This document shows positions 53,501 through 62,059 of a DNA stretch of 64,000 nt, piece by piece. The translations under genes and the position numbers were made by a program. Position 1 is the first letter of the stretch, and every line of letters starts with the position of its first letter. Location of the stretch: NCBI RefSeq assembly GCF_932526225.1, contig NC_064047.1:3721501-3785500 (forward strand), given 5' to 3'. The notes under the pieces were generated by a model. The model was not told where the DNA came from and made no database searches. It saw only the letters and a list, made by a program, of their open reading frames with translations. Source of the DNA: Nematostella vectensis (Eukaryota > Cnidaria > Anthozoa > Actiniaria > Edwardsiidae).

Positions 53501-56500
53501 CCTAATATTTTCAAAAATTATAAGGAAATAATCAGGAGGGGCGTGTCTGTGTCCCCAAATATTTTCCTAATGTTTCTGTATTGAGCCCCCCCAATTTTGA
53601 TGAATATTGTATTATTTGTCTTTGCTATAGCTTTCTTTCTATTGTATTTGCACAATTTTAACATTAGTAGATATAGCGGACATAGTACAGTGTTGCTGTA
53701 TTATATCTACTTTCAAATATGATTAGGGGGTTTGGTATTCTTATTATACTGGTGTTTTAAAATTTGAAAATAAGGAGTAATATAGTATATGTTTTTATCA
53801 GAGTGTATCACCTACAAATGCCAATAAAGTGAACATTTCACAACAATGAATGCGGTATTCCAAGTGCATAACGAGTTACCTGCTGTACTATCGAGTTGCC
53901 TGCTATATGTTTTTATTAAAGTAAATCACGTACAAATTCCAAAAAAGTAAAGTATGAATGACGACGAATACGATATTCCCAGTGCATAATGAGGTACCTG
54001 CTGTACTGTCGAGTTGCCTGCTATATGTTTTTATTAAAGTAAATCATGTACAAATACCAAAAAAGTGAAGCTTGAATGACGACGAATACGATATTCCCAG
54101 CGCATAACGAGTTACCTGCTGTACTGTCGAGTTGCCTGCTATATGTTTTTATTAAAGTAAATCACGTACAAATTCCAAAAAAGTGAAGCTTGAATGACAA
54201 CGAATACGATATTCCCAGTACATAACGAGTTACCTGCTGTACTGTCGAGTTGCCTGCTATATGTTTTTATCAGAGTAAATCACTTACAAATGCCTAAAAA
54301 GTGAAACTTAAAAAACGTAGAATACGATATTCCCAGTACATAACGAGTTACCTGTTGTACTATCGAGTTGCCTGCTATATGTTTTTATTAAAGTAAATCA
54401 CGTATAAGTACCAAAAAGTGAACATTCAACAACGACGAACACGATATTCCAAGTGCATAACGAGTTACCTGCTGTACTGTCGAGTTGCCTGCTATATGTT
54501 TTTATTAAAGTAAATCACTTACAAATACCAAAAAGTGGACATTAAACAACGACGAATGCGATATTCCCAGTGCATAACGAGTTACCTGCTGTACAGTTGA
54601 GTTGCCTGCTGTATGTTTTTATTAAAGTAAATCACGTACAAATAACAAAAAGTGAACATTAAACAACGACGAATGCGATATTCCCAGTGCATAACGAGTT
54701 ACCTGCTGTACTGTCGAGTTGCCTGCTGTATGTCTTTATTAAAGTAAATCACGTACATATACCAAAAAGTGAACATTTAACAACGATGAATACGATATTC
54801 AAAGTCATAACGAGTTACCTGCTGTACTGTAGAGTTGCCTGCTATATGTTTTAAATAAAGATAATCACGTACAAATGCCAAAAAGTGAACATTTACAACA
54901 ACGAATACGATATTCCAAGCGCATAACGAGTTACCTGCTGTACTGTCGAGTTGCCTGCTATATGTTTTTATTAAAGTGAATCACGTATAAATACCAAAAA
55001 GTGAACATTTAACAACGACGAATACGATATTCAAAGCGCATAACGAGTTACCTGCTGTACTGTCGAGTTGCCTGCTATATGTTTTTATTAAAGTGAATCA
55101 CGTACAAATTCCAAAAAAGTGAAGCTTGAATGACGACGAATACGATATTCCCAGTGCATAACGAGTTACCTGCTGTACTGTCGAGTTGCCTGCTATATGT
55201 TTTTATTAAAGTAAATCATGTACAAATACGAAAAAGTGAAGCTTGAATGACGACGAATACGATATTCCAAGCGCATAACGAGTTACCTGCTGTACTGTTG
55301 AGTTGCCTGCTATATGTTTTTATTAAAGTAAATCACGTATAAATACCAAAAAAAGAACATTTAACAACGTTGAATACGATATTCAAAGCGCATAACGAGT
55401 TACCTGCTGTACTGTCGAGTTGCCTGCTATATGTTTTTATTAAAGTAAATCACGTACAAATTCCAAAAAAGTGAAGCTTGAATGACGACGAATACGATAT
55501 TCCCAGTGCGAAAGGAGTTGCCTGCTGTACTATCGAGTTGCCTGCTATATGTTTTTATTAAAGTAAATCACGTATAAATACCAAAAAGTGAACATTTAAC
55601 AACGACGAATACGATATTCCCAGCGCATAACGAGTTACCTGCTGTACTGTCGAGTTGCCTGCTATATGTTTTTATTAAAGTAAATCACGTACAAATTCCA
55701 AAAAAGTGAAGCTTGAATGACGACGAATACGATATTCCCAGCGCATAACGAGTTACCTGCTTGTCGAGTTGCCTGCTATATGTTTTTATTAAAGTAAATC
55801 ACGTATAAATACCAAAAAGTGAACATTTAACAACGTCGAATACGATATTCCAAGCGCATAACGAGTTACCTGCTGTACTGTCGAGTTGCCTGCTATATGT
55901 TTTTATTAAAGTAAATCACGTATAAATACCAAAAAGTGAACATTTAACAACGACGAATGCGATATTCAAAGCGCATAACGAGCTACCTGCTGTACTGTCG
56001 AGTTGCCTGCTATATGTTTTTATTAGAGTAAATCACTTACAACTGCCTAAAAAGTGAAGCTTAAACAATGGAGAATACAATATTACCAGTGCATAACGAG
56101 TTACCTGCTGTACTGTCAAGTTGCCTGCTATATGTTTTTATTAAAGTAAATCACGTACAAATTCCAAAAAAGTGAAGCTTGAATGACGACGAAAATACGA
56201 TATTCCTAGCGCATAACGAGTTACCTGCTGTACTGTCGAGTTGCCTGCTAAATGTTTTTATTAAAGTAAATCATGTACAAATACGAAAAAGTGAAGCTCC
56301 AATAACGACGGATACGATATTCAAAGCGCATAACGAGTTACCTGCTGTACTGTCGAGTTGCCTGCTATATGTTTTTATTAAAGTAAATCACGTACAAATT
56401 CCAAAAAAGTGAAGCTTGAATGAAGACGAAAACGATATTCCCAGTGCATAACGAGTTACCTGCTGTACTGTCGAGTTGCCTGCTATATGTTTTTATTAAA

Positions 56501-59500
56501 GTAAATCACGTACAAATTCCAAAAAAGTGAAGCTTGAATGACGACGAATACGATATTCCCAGCGCATAACGAGTTAGCTGCTGTACTATTGAGTTGCCTG
56601 CTATATGTTTTTATTAAAGTAAATCACGTATAAATGCCAAAAAGTGAAGCTGTAACAACAACGAATACAATATTCCCAGTGTATAACGAGTTACCTGCTG
56701 TACTGTCGAGTTGCCTGTTATATGTTTTTGTTCGAAAATTACGTACAAATGCCAAAAAGTGAACATTTAAATCTGGTATTCGTACCGAGGCGGCTGTGTG
56801 GGGTTATAAAATGTATGGTGATAGACGTTAGTGCGTGGGTTAAAGTGTGCAATTATGGCTATTATATATGGTGTATTGCATTGGGGATGTTAGTTAAGAG
56901 TTGTGCCTATAAATGAAATGTAGAAAACGGGCTTGGAGTTAGGGCAGAACAGTGTATTTGACCTTGGAACGAGGGTGATAATTACCTGTTGATAATTTCC
57001 TGTGAGTGTAATGTGAGCTTGTGAAAAATCAAGTCAATAACAAGACCGGTGAGGAATAATATCTGAAAGCGTGCAGATAGGGGACAAATCAATGATGGCA
57101 AATAGAAGATAGATAGTGGTTATATAAGTATTGGACAGTTGGCTCCTTGAGTATGGGTTTTTATATTGTGTCGTGTAGAGAGAGAGTTTGTTAGGATTCG
57201 CGCTCTAGCTTAGTGACTGATAATCGATGAGCTTAAGCGATGGCCCATATCGAGCGAAAATAATACGCGTAGATACGGCAGAGAAACGGTAGGAATTACA
57301 GTGCAGGTTAAGATGTGTAAATCACGTGCAAGTGCCAAAAGTGAACATTTAACAACGACGAATACGATATTTCCAGTATATGTTTCTATTCGAGTTAATC
57401 ATTTACAAATGCCAAAAAAGTGAAGCTTTAATAACGACGAATACGATATTCCCAGTGCATTGCCAGTGCTATATGTTTTTATAAAAGTAAATCACGAAAA
57501 CATTCCAAAAAAGTTAGGCTTTAATAACGACATACATAATTTGTCGTACTTCGATTTCACTGTTATTTCAGTCAGAACTCTAGATATCGATTTTTTTTCC
57601 CACGGTCACGTGATTGATGTCGTCATATTTTAAAAGTTCATGATTGTAAAATCCCATGTGCTATTTGTCATATTTCGAAAGTTTCGTAATGTTTTCTCAA
57701 TAGGAACTCGAGAAAATGTTTTTTCCCACGGTCACGTGATTGATGACGTCATGAGAATAACTAATACGGCGTTGTCTTCGTTATTACATTTGTACACTTA
57801 GGTTAAAGTTTGATGACTATCGGTGAAAATGGGACGTAGTTATCGCGACAATTGTGATGTAACGACTTGCCTGCTGGAACGTTCAACGTCACACAGTCAC
57901 GTGATTAATAATATTTGATATCATTTATGCATGAATATGTTTGTTGTACTTTTTGTACAATCGTGTCAAAATTTCGTGACAATCGGCCAAATACCTGCTG
58001 AGATATTACACAAATCATCACATTTGAGTTGCCTGCTAACTTCACCGAGTTGCCTGCTGAGTTGCCTGCCAGCTTCTCTATGGTGTTTTACTGACCATTA
58101 CGCTTTGACTATCACATTTTCACGGGTTAATGAAAACCACACTACATATTCAAAACAGTATTAACAACCGGTCCAGTGAAGTTCTTCTTATAGAGTCTTT
58201 ATGTTATTATGTAAAAACGTCATTTTTAGAAAGTGTCTAAAAGATGACTATATTGATTCTTTATAAACAGGGGGCAACTGCTTTGGTCAATGGCATCTTG
58301 GAGCTTTTCACAGATGTAGCATACAAGAATTCAAACTGGAGTGAAATTGAACTTTGCATTTCAAGGTATAACCGAAATACTGTGCCAAATGTTCGTTTTT
58401 GTGCCTAGCATCCACTTTTTCGAATAAAACTTCTGGTTCGATAACGGAAAAGTTGATGGGTGTGGAGTTACTCACAGGAGGTGTACGTTTCAGTCCTGTA
58501 AAATCCAAAATATAGCTTTTTAATAAGATTTTTCTATTTAGGCCTTATCCATTCACCATTAAGGCGTTTTTTTTTATCACATTCAATTGTCACGCATTGG
58601 ATAGTACGTCGTCCTCTCTGTTCCCCTGGATGGCTCAGCATCTCCGTGTGATAGCCCCTGTCAAGCAAGTACCGTCAAGCATCCTACTATCTACTTCCGA
58701 GAAAACGTTCAATAAGCAGGTAGGTTACATGGCCATATGTTAATAAAATAGAAATAGTTAATTCTGGTAGAATAACACACAGTTGCACGGCCGTATCAGG
58801 GGGTGGGGCGCTGGGGCATGTGCACCCCCCCCCCTCCCCCTAACATTTAAAAGAATTAAGAGGAAATAACAAGTAGGGGCATGACAGTACCCCAATCAAC
58901 GATTTTTTTTTTCAAAAATGGTAAAAACAAGGCGTTGGCAGTTCTGAAACACAAGAATGGGCAACCTCCTTTTTATTCCATATTAATGATTTGGAGAATA
59001 ATCCACTTTCAATCACTCCGTTTTTTTACATTTAAATCGCCCTAAATAAACTCGCTTCGTTTTTTTGTCAGAATTTTCAGTCTTCTAGTGTCGAGGAAGA
59101 AGACGGTTCCATGTCTCTTCAACAAGATGTGTATGAAGACACGACCCCTCCGTTGGTTGACCTGGCTTTTGATCTAGGCATCCTGGGATTGAAATCTTTC
59201 TCTAGCGAGTCTCGCACGGATGATGACGCGACAGACAAGATGTGTAGTTACATGAGTAACTTTTGTGAGCTTGTTAACTACATAGGTCAAAAGAGATGGT
59301 CAAAGAATTGGGAACGCACAAGGGAAAACGTCAAAGAGCGGCGAAGGTTGGCAAGACGAAGAGGTTGGCGCTGTGTAAAGAACGGTGCCGTTGGTGAGTC
59401 ATTTTAAGATGCAATCAACAATCGACTACGTCCAAGAAAATCAAAGGCACAAAAAGGATCTGTTCCGCAAAATATCTGTTCCGCAGCCCGTTTATTTAGC

Positions 59501-62059
59501 TGGCTGGGAAGATGTTAGCCCCCTCGGATGCCGGGAAAAATTTGAAGAGTCGAACTAGTTGTGCTGAAAATAATTTTTGAGGCGCTGGAGCGGGTGCTTG
59601 AGAAAAAATTGCCCCGATCGGTTATACTGGCAATTATTCATGTGCTTAAATGCTTAAACCACTGCTGGCTGGGAAAAAAAATCCTCACAAATGCTGGCTG
59701 GGAAAAAAAAAGAAATGGTCCCAAGGAACAGATAACTTTTTTTTCCCAGCAACTTTCAAAATGGGTATTTTCGGCATCAGAACATATGCAAACGATGAAA
59801 TATGCCAGTTTAACCTTTTTCGGGAAGGGGGGGGGGGGGGGGGGGGGTCGTTGTATGCCCTCGGAAAAATCCAAATTGTGCCTTTTTAAGAGATGCGCTG
59901 TGTAAGCGAACGACTCAATGGGTTGGGTCACCCCGCAGTCACGCAGCAACGAATTTAATGTGGAAAAAAGCGAATCAAAGGTTTTTAGGAAAAATATTAA
60001 TACTGTACATTCAAGGGCTTCTTTATTTGACTTTTAATTAACTTCTTTTTATATGGCGCTGGTATCTCGTGTTTTATTTCGATTGTTATTCATTCTTCAG
60101 CTTCAACCGCGTTTTGGCGGTCAAACTCCGAGCTCGGGAGTGCGTACCTCTCTCCGTTTGTTGACGCATTGATAGAAGCCGTGTGCGACCCAATGCTGCT
60201 TGACCAGTGCTTGCGAGAGGTATGTATAGGGACGAACCTAGCCTCCACAGGCATCTCAAAGACCAGAAAAAGAAAAAAAAAGGATTGGGTTTCCTGTGGC
60301 AAAAAGACGGAAGTGACAAACCGGTGTGGCAAAAAAACGGAAGTGACAAACCGCAATTTCGCCACAGGTAACCCATTCTTTCCGTCCTTTTCATTATGAG
60401 TTGCCTGCGGAGGAGGCTAGGACGAACAAAACAAGGCTGTAATTATTGCTACTTGATACACTCTTTTTGTTTTATAAGAACCTTTTCTATGTGAACTCCA
60501 AGCCTGAGTTTTCAACAAATTCTAAGAACTTGCTAAGAACATGTTAAAGCTTTGATATAGCAGCAAAAAAGGTTTTGTTAGTCCGATGCGCTCTTAAAAT
60601 GACTAGTCAAATTTTGTTCACAATAACAACCTATTGATAACTTCGTGTAATTCTCTTTTTTATCTTTTTATATACACTGATATGTTAATGTCCATTCCAT
60701 GTCAAGGATTCTGTATGCTTAGAAAAACAAAAACATGTTCTGCTTTATTTATCACGGTTTCTTATTAGCTTAAGTAATGTTCATTTTGTTATTGCTTCAG
60801 GTATGTACTAGTCTGTATTCGGAACACAATAAACGAAGCTGGGGAGATTTCAAGGCCTGGTTCCAAGTCAGTCGTGCTGTTGATTGCTACTCTTCACTCA
60901 GCAAGCTGCTCGTAAAGTAAGTAATAACGCGCGGCCTGCAATCACCGATTTAACCGACCTAACAGGTCAGCTTCTTTATTGTATCAGTGTGTGGGGTAAC
61001 TGTTCTAAAACACTCTTATTACAACTTTTACTAATCCAAAAGCGCGCTGCTAGAATTATCCTGTCTGCGGACTTCTCTGCTCCCCCCGTTGATCTTTTTC
61101 AAGATATCAAATGGTTGCCTACTTTTGACTTGATAAAGCTTCGGAAATTACATGTATTGTATTGTAACAAATCCGGGCCTCACTCTAAGTGGTTGTTTCA
61201 CCAACAAAGGTGATATAATTTATGGCTTAACTCGTGAATGCTTGCAAACCATTTACTAGTTATTTGGGGGACTCAACCCTCATGGAATACTTTTCTAACA
61301 AATCTACCATATACATATACTTGTTACAGTCGTTATGAACTCGTTAAAGCCGCATTGTCACCAGTTTACTTCCGGTCGATTACGTAACAATCTCCGATGA
61401 TTTTTAACGGAAAACGCGAAAAATATTTCAATATTTTGAAAGCATTGTGTCTATTGCAAGTTTCTTCGAGGATTTGATTGATAATTTAGAGCGGATGGCA
61501 TGTTAAATATCTCGGATTCTAATTTGTCTTTTAACGATTGAGGTTTTCGTTGGACCTCCGGAAGTGAACTGGGTACCTTATTATGCAGAAGAGCCTGAAT
61601 CTCTTTCCTCCCTTTTTTATAAAAGTCAAGAATGTAGAGCCATTTTAAATAATAATAATACTGGCTAAACGCATATATTCCGTATGTTTTTTTTTTTTTG
61701 CTTTTGTTTTTTGTTAAAATTGTTCACTATGCACTTTGATTGACTTTTTTTTTCCTTTACGTTTTTCGTTTAGGACGATAGAAGCATTCAAAAAACGTGT
61801 CCTTGGCCCGAAGACAAAGGAACTTGTAACTAAGTTCATTAACCAACCGAACAAGCCTCCCCACAGAAACGCGAGTGAGGAGTTCAGTCTCGAATTGAGA
61901 TCTTATCGACCACAGGGGCACAAGTACAGTCTGGTTGAAATCCTAATGGCTGCGAAGGGCGTGATCAATACAAGAGATCCATCCGGTAGCACATATCGAG
62001 AGCTAGTGACTAGCCTAGTGACGCAGGAACCCGGCTTGAAAGATTTCGTCAAGTTCTGA
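38220..62059 (+). CDS. ZSWIM4/5/6-like SWIM zinc-finger protein, copy B (whole gene)
   Basis: Exons: 38220-38511, 42193-42957, 43253-43624, 44270-44482, 44739-45012, 45253-45371, 45959-46707, 47081-47865, 48134-48199, 48252-48381, 48487-48546, 58271-58365, 58542-58719, 59072-59393, 60101-60219, 60801-60916, 61774-62059. All phases agree; total 4941 nt (1646 residues plus stop). Same domain order as copy A: BC-box-like, SWIM, BC-box-like, SWIM, helical body, basic patch, C-terminal region. Exons 9-13 are single. Intron 11 is 9.7 kb because of the foldback element. Likely role as in copy A. Confidence 0.8.
40139..40228 (+). ncRNA. tRNA-like Pol III segment, unit B copy
   Basis: A-box-like TGGCTAAGTGG at 40146-40156; B box GGGTTCGATTCC at 40198-40209 matches the consensus; T run from 40221. 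Same imperfect stems as at 3269. Confidence 0.5.
40985..41185. repeat. 11-bp minisatellite, unit B (expanded)
   Basis: Same CCTGCACCCGA and CCTGAACCCGA units as 4130-4275 with additional copies and a higher-order block containing CCCGATCTGCAACCTGCAC. Confidence 0.75.
41642..41771. mobile_element. Mutator-like MITE fragment, unit B copy
   Basis: AAATAACTC at 41642-41650 and 41763-41771; same structure as 4728-4856. Confidence 0.45.
42193..42957 (+). CDS. ZSWIM-like copy B exon 2: SWIM 1 and second BC-box-like motif
   Basis: FTSVDCTCNYRKNR and RWCAHVRKAV keep the CxC..CxH residues; SLVDCCCKIL keeps the BC-box pattern. The 3' end (FCHPLTARLTPENMKQIG) is shorter than in copy A. Acceptor and donor as in copy A, phase 1 on both sides. 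Confidence 0.75.
43253..43624 (+). CDS. ZSWIM-like copy B exon 3: SWIM 2
   Basis: SAHCSCQSQSPWCQHVQE keeps the SWIM ligands. LPITDSLYQLNKDELLKL and GVPDATTGPG follow. KVFGLFFVTIFF replaces KVAGFHFVTIFF. Confidence 0.8.
44270..44482 (+). CDS. ZSWIM-like copy B exon 4
   Basis: VDEESHWVISKADISQFF, identical in sense to copy A up to the donor AAAAG|GTGAAA; phase 1 on both sides. Confidence 0.65.
44739..45012 (+). CDS. ZSWIM-like copy B exon 5
   Basis: One codon shorter than copy A (RSNYLPTELLDTVY). Donor TTTCAG|GTAAAA. Several residue changes in the repeat (LWRTQSLDLP), so this is a faster-changing exon. Confidence 0.65.
45253..45371 (+). CDS. ZSWIM-like copy B exon 6
   Basis: LCDELSRLWLLVVLNPKM, 119 nt as in copy A; donor GAAA|GTAAGT. 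Confidence 0.75.
45721..45898. mobile_element. MITE with CAGGTGTGGATC..GATCCGCCCCTG ends
   Basis: Left CAGGTGTGGATCCAG is mirrored by the right GATCCGCCCCTG. The middle is GC-rich (GGGGGCGGGGCGGGGCC). The unit A copy lost its right end. A similar end, AGATCCACCCCTG, occurs at about 3764 and 40620. Confidence 0.5.
45959..46707 (+). CDS. ZSWIM-like copy B exon 7
   Basis: 749 nt, same splice sites and frame as copy A, with few residue changes (QESDVEPNK to QKSDVEPNE), so this exon is strongly kept. Confidence 0.75.
47081..47865 (+). CDS. ZSWIM-like copy B exon 8 with internal 132-bp duplication
   Basis: The block beginning ACCGATAGATTGTCGTA at 47543 recurs at 47675, adding 44 codons in frame (DRLSYVARALKVKKSEITLR and DRLSYLARALKVKKSEITLR). 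Otherwise as in copy A; donor TAAG|GTAGAT, phase 2. Confidence 0.65.
48134..48199 (+). CDS. ZSWIM-like copy B exon 9
   Basis: Frame and donor as at 11062-11127; alternative acceptor at 48102 has the wrong phase. Confidence 0.45.
48252..48381 (+). CDS. ZSWIM-like copy B exon 10
   Basis: WLTERVLEMGEQGFSFF and MITAGEAFQMCEKFLE; donor CTTGAG|GTACCA. Confidence 0.6.
48487..48546 (+). CDS. ZSWIM-like copy B exon 11
   Basis: KFKIFFPLDAPNKKTPDRPE, identical to copy A; the donor CCTGAG|GTGAGA opens the 9.7-kb intron. Confidence 0.55.
48880..49081. mobile_element. Mutator-like MITE, unit B copy
   Basis: Same element as 12203-12402; left AGTACTATA kept (48882-48890) but the right duplication has decayed to AGGACCATA. 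Confidence 0.55.
49571..49795. mobile_element. CCCTGGTTCCAGAG MITE, unit B copy
   Basis: TACCCTGGTTCCAGAGCCTC at 49571 and its mirror ending at 49795. Internal text matches 17548-17773 better than 12893-13118. Confidence 0.6.
50468..51816 (+). repeat. Left terminal inverted repeat of the foldback element
   Basis: Starts with four GCAGGCAACTC-type motifs, then AT-rich text with TGACGTCATCAATCACGTGA twice (about 50802 and 50932) and one diverged satellite unit (about 51040-51250). Mirrors 56771-58084. Confidence 0.85.
51817..53455 (+). repeat. Left satellite array (~117-bp units)
   Basis: Each unit has GCAGGCAACTCGACAGTACA, GCAGGTAACTCGTTATGC, GGGAATATCGTATTCGTCG, and TTTACTTTAATAAAAACATA. 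Unit spacing 117-118 bp from the positions of GCAGGCAACTCG. Confidence 0.9.
53456..53785 (+). other. Central spacer of the foldback element
   Basis: Non-palindromic core containing a member of the GGCCGTAGC..GGTGGGGCAC dispersed repeat (53460-53610), then AT-rich text. No coding sequence. Confidence 0.65.
53786..56770 (-). repeat. Right satellite array (inverted ~117-bp units)
   Basis: Reverse complements of the left-array unit: GAGTTACCTGCTGTACTGTC, GAGTTGCCTGCTATATG. About 25 units, so the arms are unequal. Two alternating variants (TTGAATGACGACG and TTTAACAACGACG) occur. Confidence 0.9.
56771..58084 (-). repeat. Right terminal inverted repeat of the foldback element
   Basis: Mirrors 50468-51816 with scattered differences (for example CTCTATGGT against the complement of ACCATAGTG, and TGATGTCGTCAT in place of TGATGACGTCAT near 57615). 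Confidence 0.85.
58271..58365 (+). CDS. ZSWIM-like copy B exon 12
   Basis: GATALVNGILELFTDVAYKN and SNWSEIELCIS; acceptor TATAAACAG|GGG survives 186 bp downstream of the foldback element. Confidence 0.6.
58542..58719 (+). CDS. ZSWIM-like copy B exon 13
   Basis: Six bp shorter than copy A (KTFNKQ instead of KTFNYFKQ), in frame. Alternative in-phase acceptor before TACGTCGTCC. Confidence 0.55.
58784..58915. repeat. Dispersed GGGGTGGGGC repeat, unit B copy
   Basis: Same position as 14885-15012, before exon 14; a C run has expanded in its middle. Confidence 0.5.
59072..59393 (+). CDS. ZSWIM-like copy B exon 14
   Basis: Complete, uninterrupted version: NFQSSSVEEEDGSMSLQQD at the 5' end as in the copy A chimera, and the basic ENVKERRRLARRRGWR end as in 19459-19786. 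Probably the ancestral form. Confidence 0.65.
60101..60219 (+). CDS. ZSWIM-like copy B exon 15
   Basis: FWRSNSELGSAYLSPFVDAL; same sites as copy A; followed by the same MITE (60240-60418). Confidence 0.65.
60240..60418. mobile_element. MITE with AGCCTCC..GGAGGCT ends, unit B copy
   Basis: Same insertion as 20590-20770, in intron 15. Confidence 0.5.
60801..60916 (+). CDS. ZSWIM-like copy B exon 16
   Basis: SLYSEHNKRSWGDFKAWFQ; donor GTAAA|GTAAGT. Reads VSRAVDCYSSL where copy A has VRLVVDCYASL. Confidence 0.6.
60947..61213 (+). pseudogene. LINE reverse-transcriptase remnant, unit B copy
   Basis: GQLLYCISVWGNC and LLLIQKRAARIIL as at 21300, but a deletion removes the last ~130 bp present in unit A. 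Confidence 0.6.
61774..62059 (+). CDS. ZSWIM-like copy B exon 17 (last)
   Basis: Same frame as copy A to DFVKF, then stop TGA two residues earlier because of a small insertion at the stop site. SGSTYRELVTSL replaces SSTYLDLVTSL. Confidence 0.65.

Larger units (their letters stand above)
50468..58084. mobile_element. 7.6-kb foldback element with opposed satellite arrays
   Basis: Begins ACCATAGTGAAGCTGGCAGG and ends with the inverted form (CCTGCCAGCTTCTCTATGGT). About 1.3 kb at each end form terminal inverted repeats (50468-51816 and 56771-58084). Inside lie a left array (51817-53455, about 14 units) and a right array (53786-56770, about 25 units) of the same ~117-bp satellite in opposite orientation, around a short spacer. 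No open frame that could be a transposase. Absent from the matching introns of copy A, so inserted in this lineage or haplotype. Structure recalls foldback/Galileo-type elements; family not recognised. Confidence 0.85.

Noticed and set aside
51817-56770. CRISPR-like array
   Set aside because: The whole ~117-bp unit is repeated with no unique spacers, in a eukaryotic intron.
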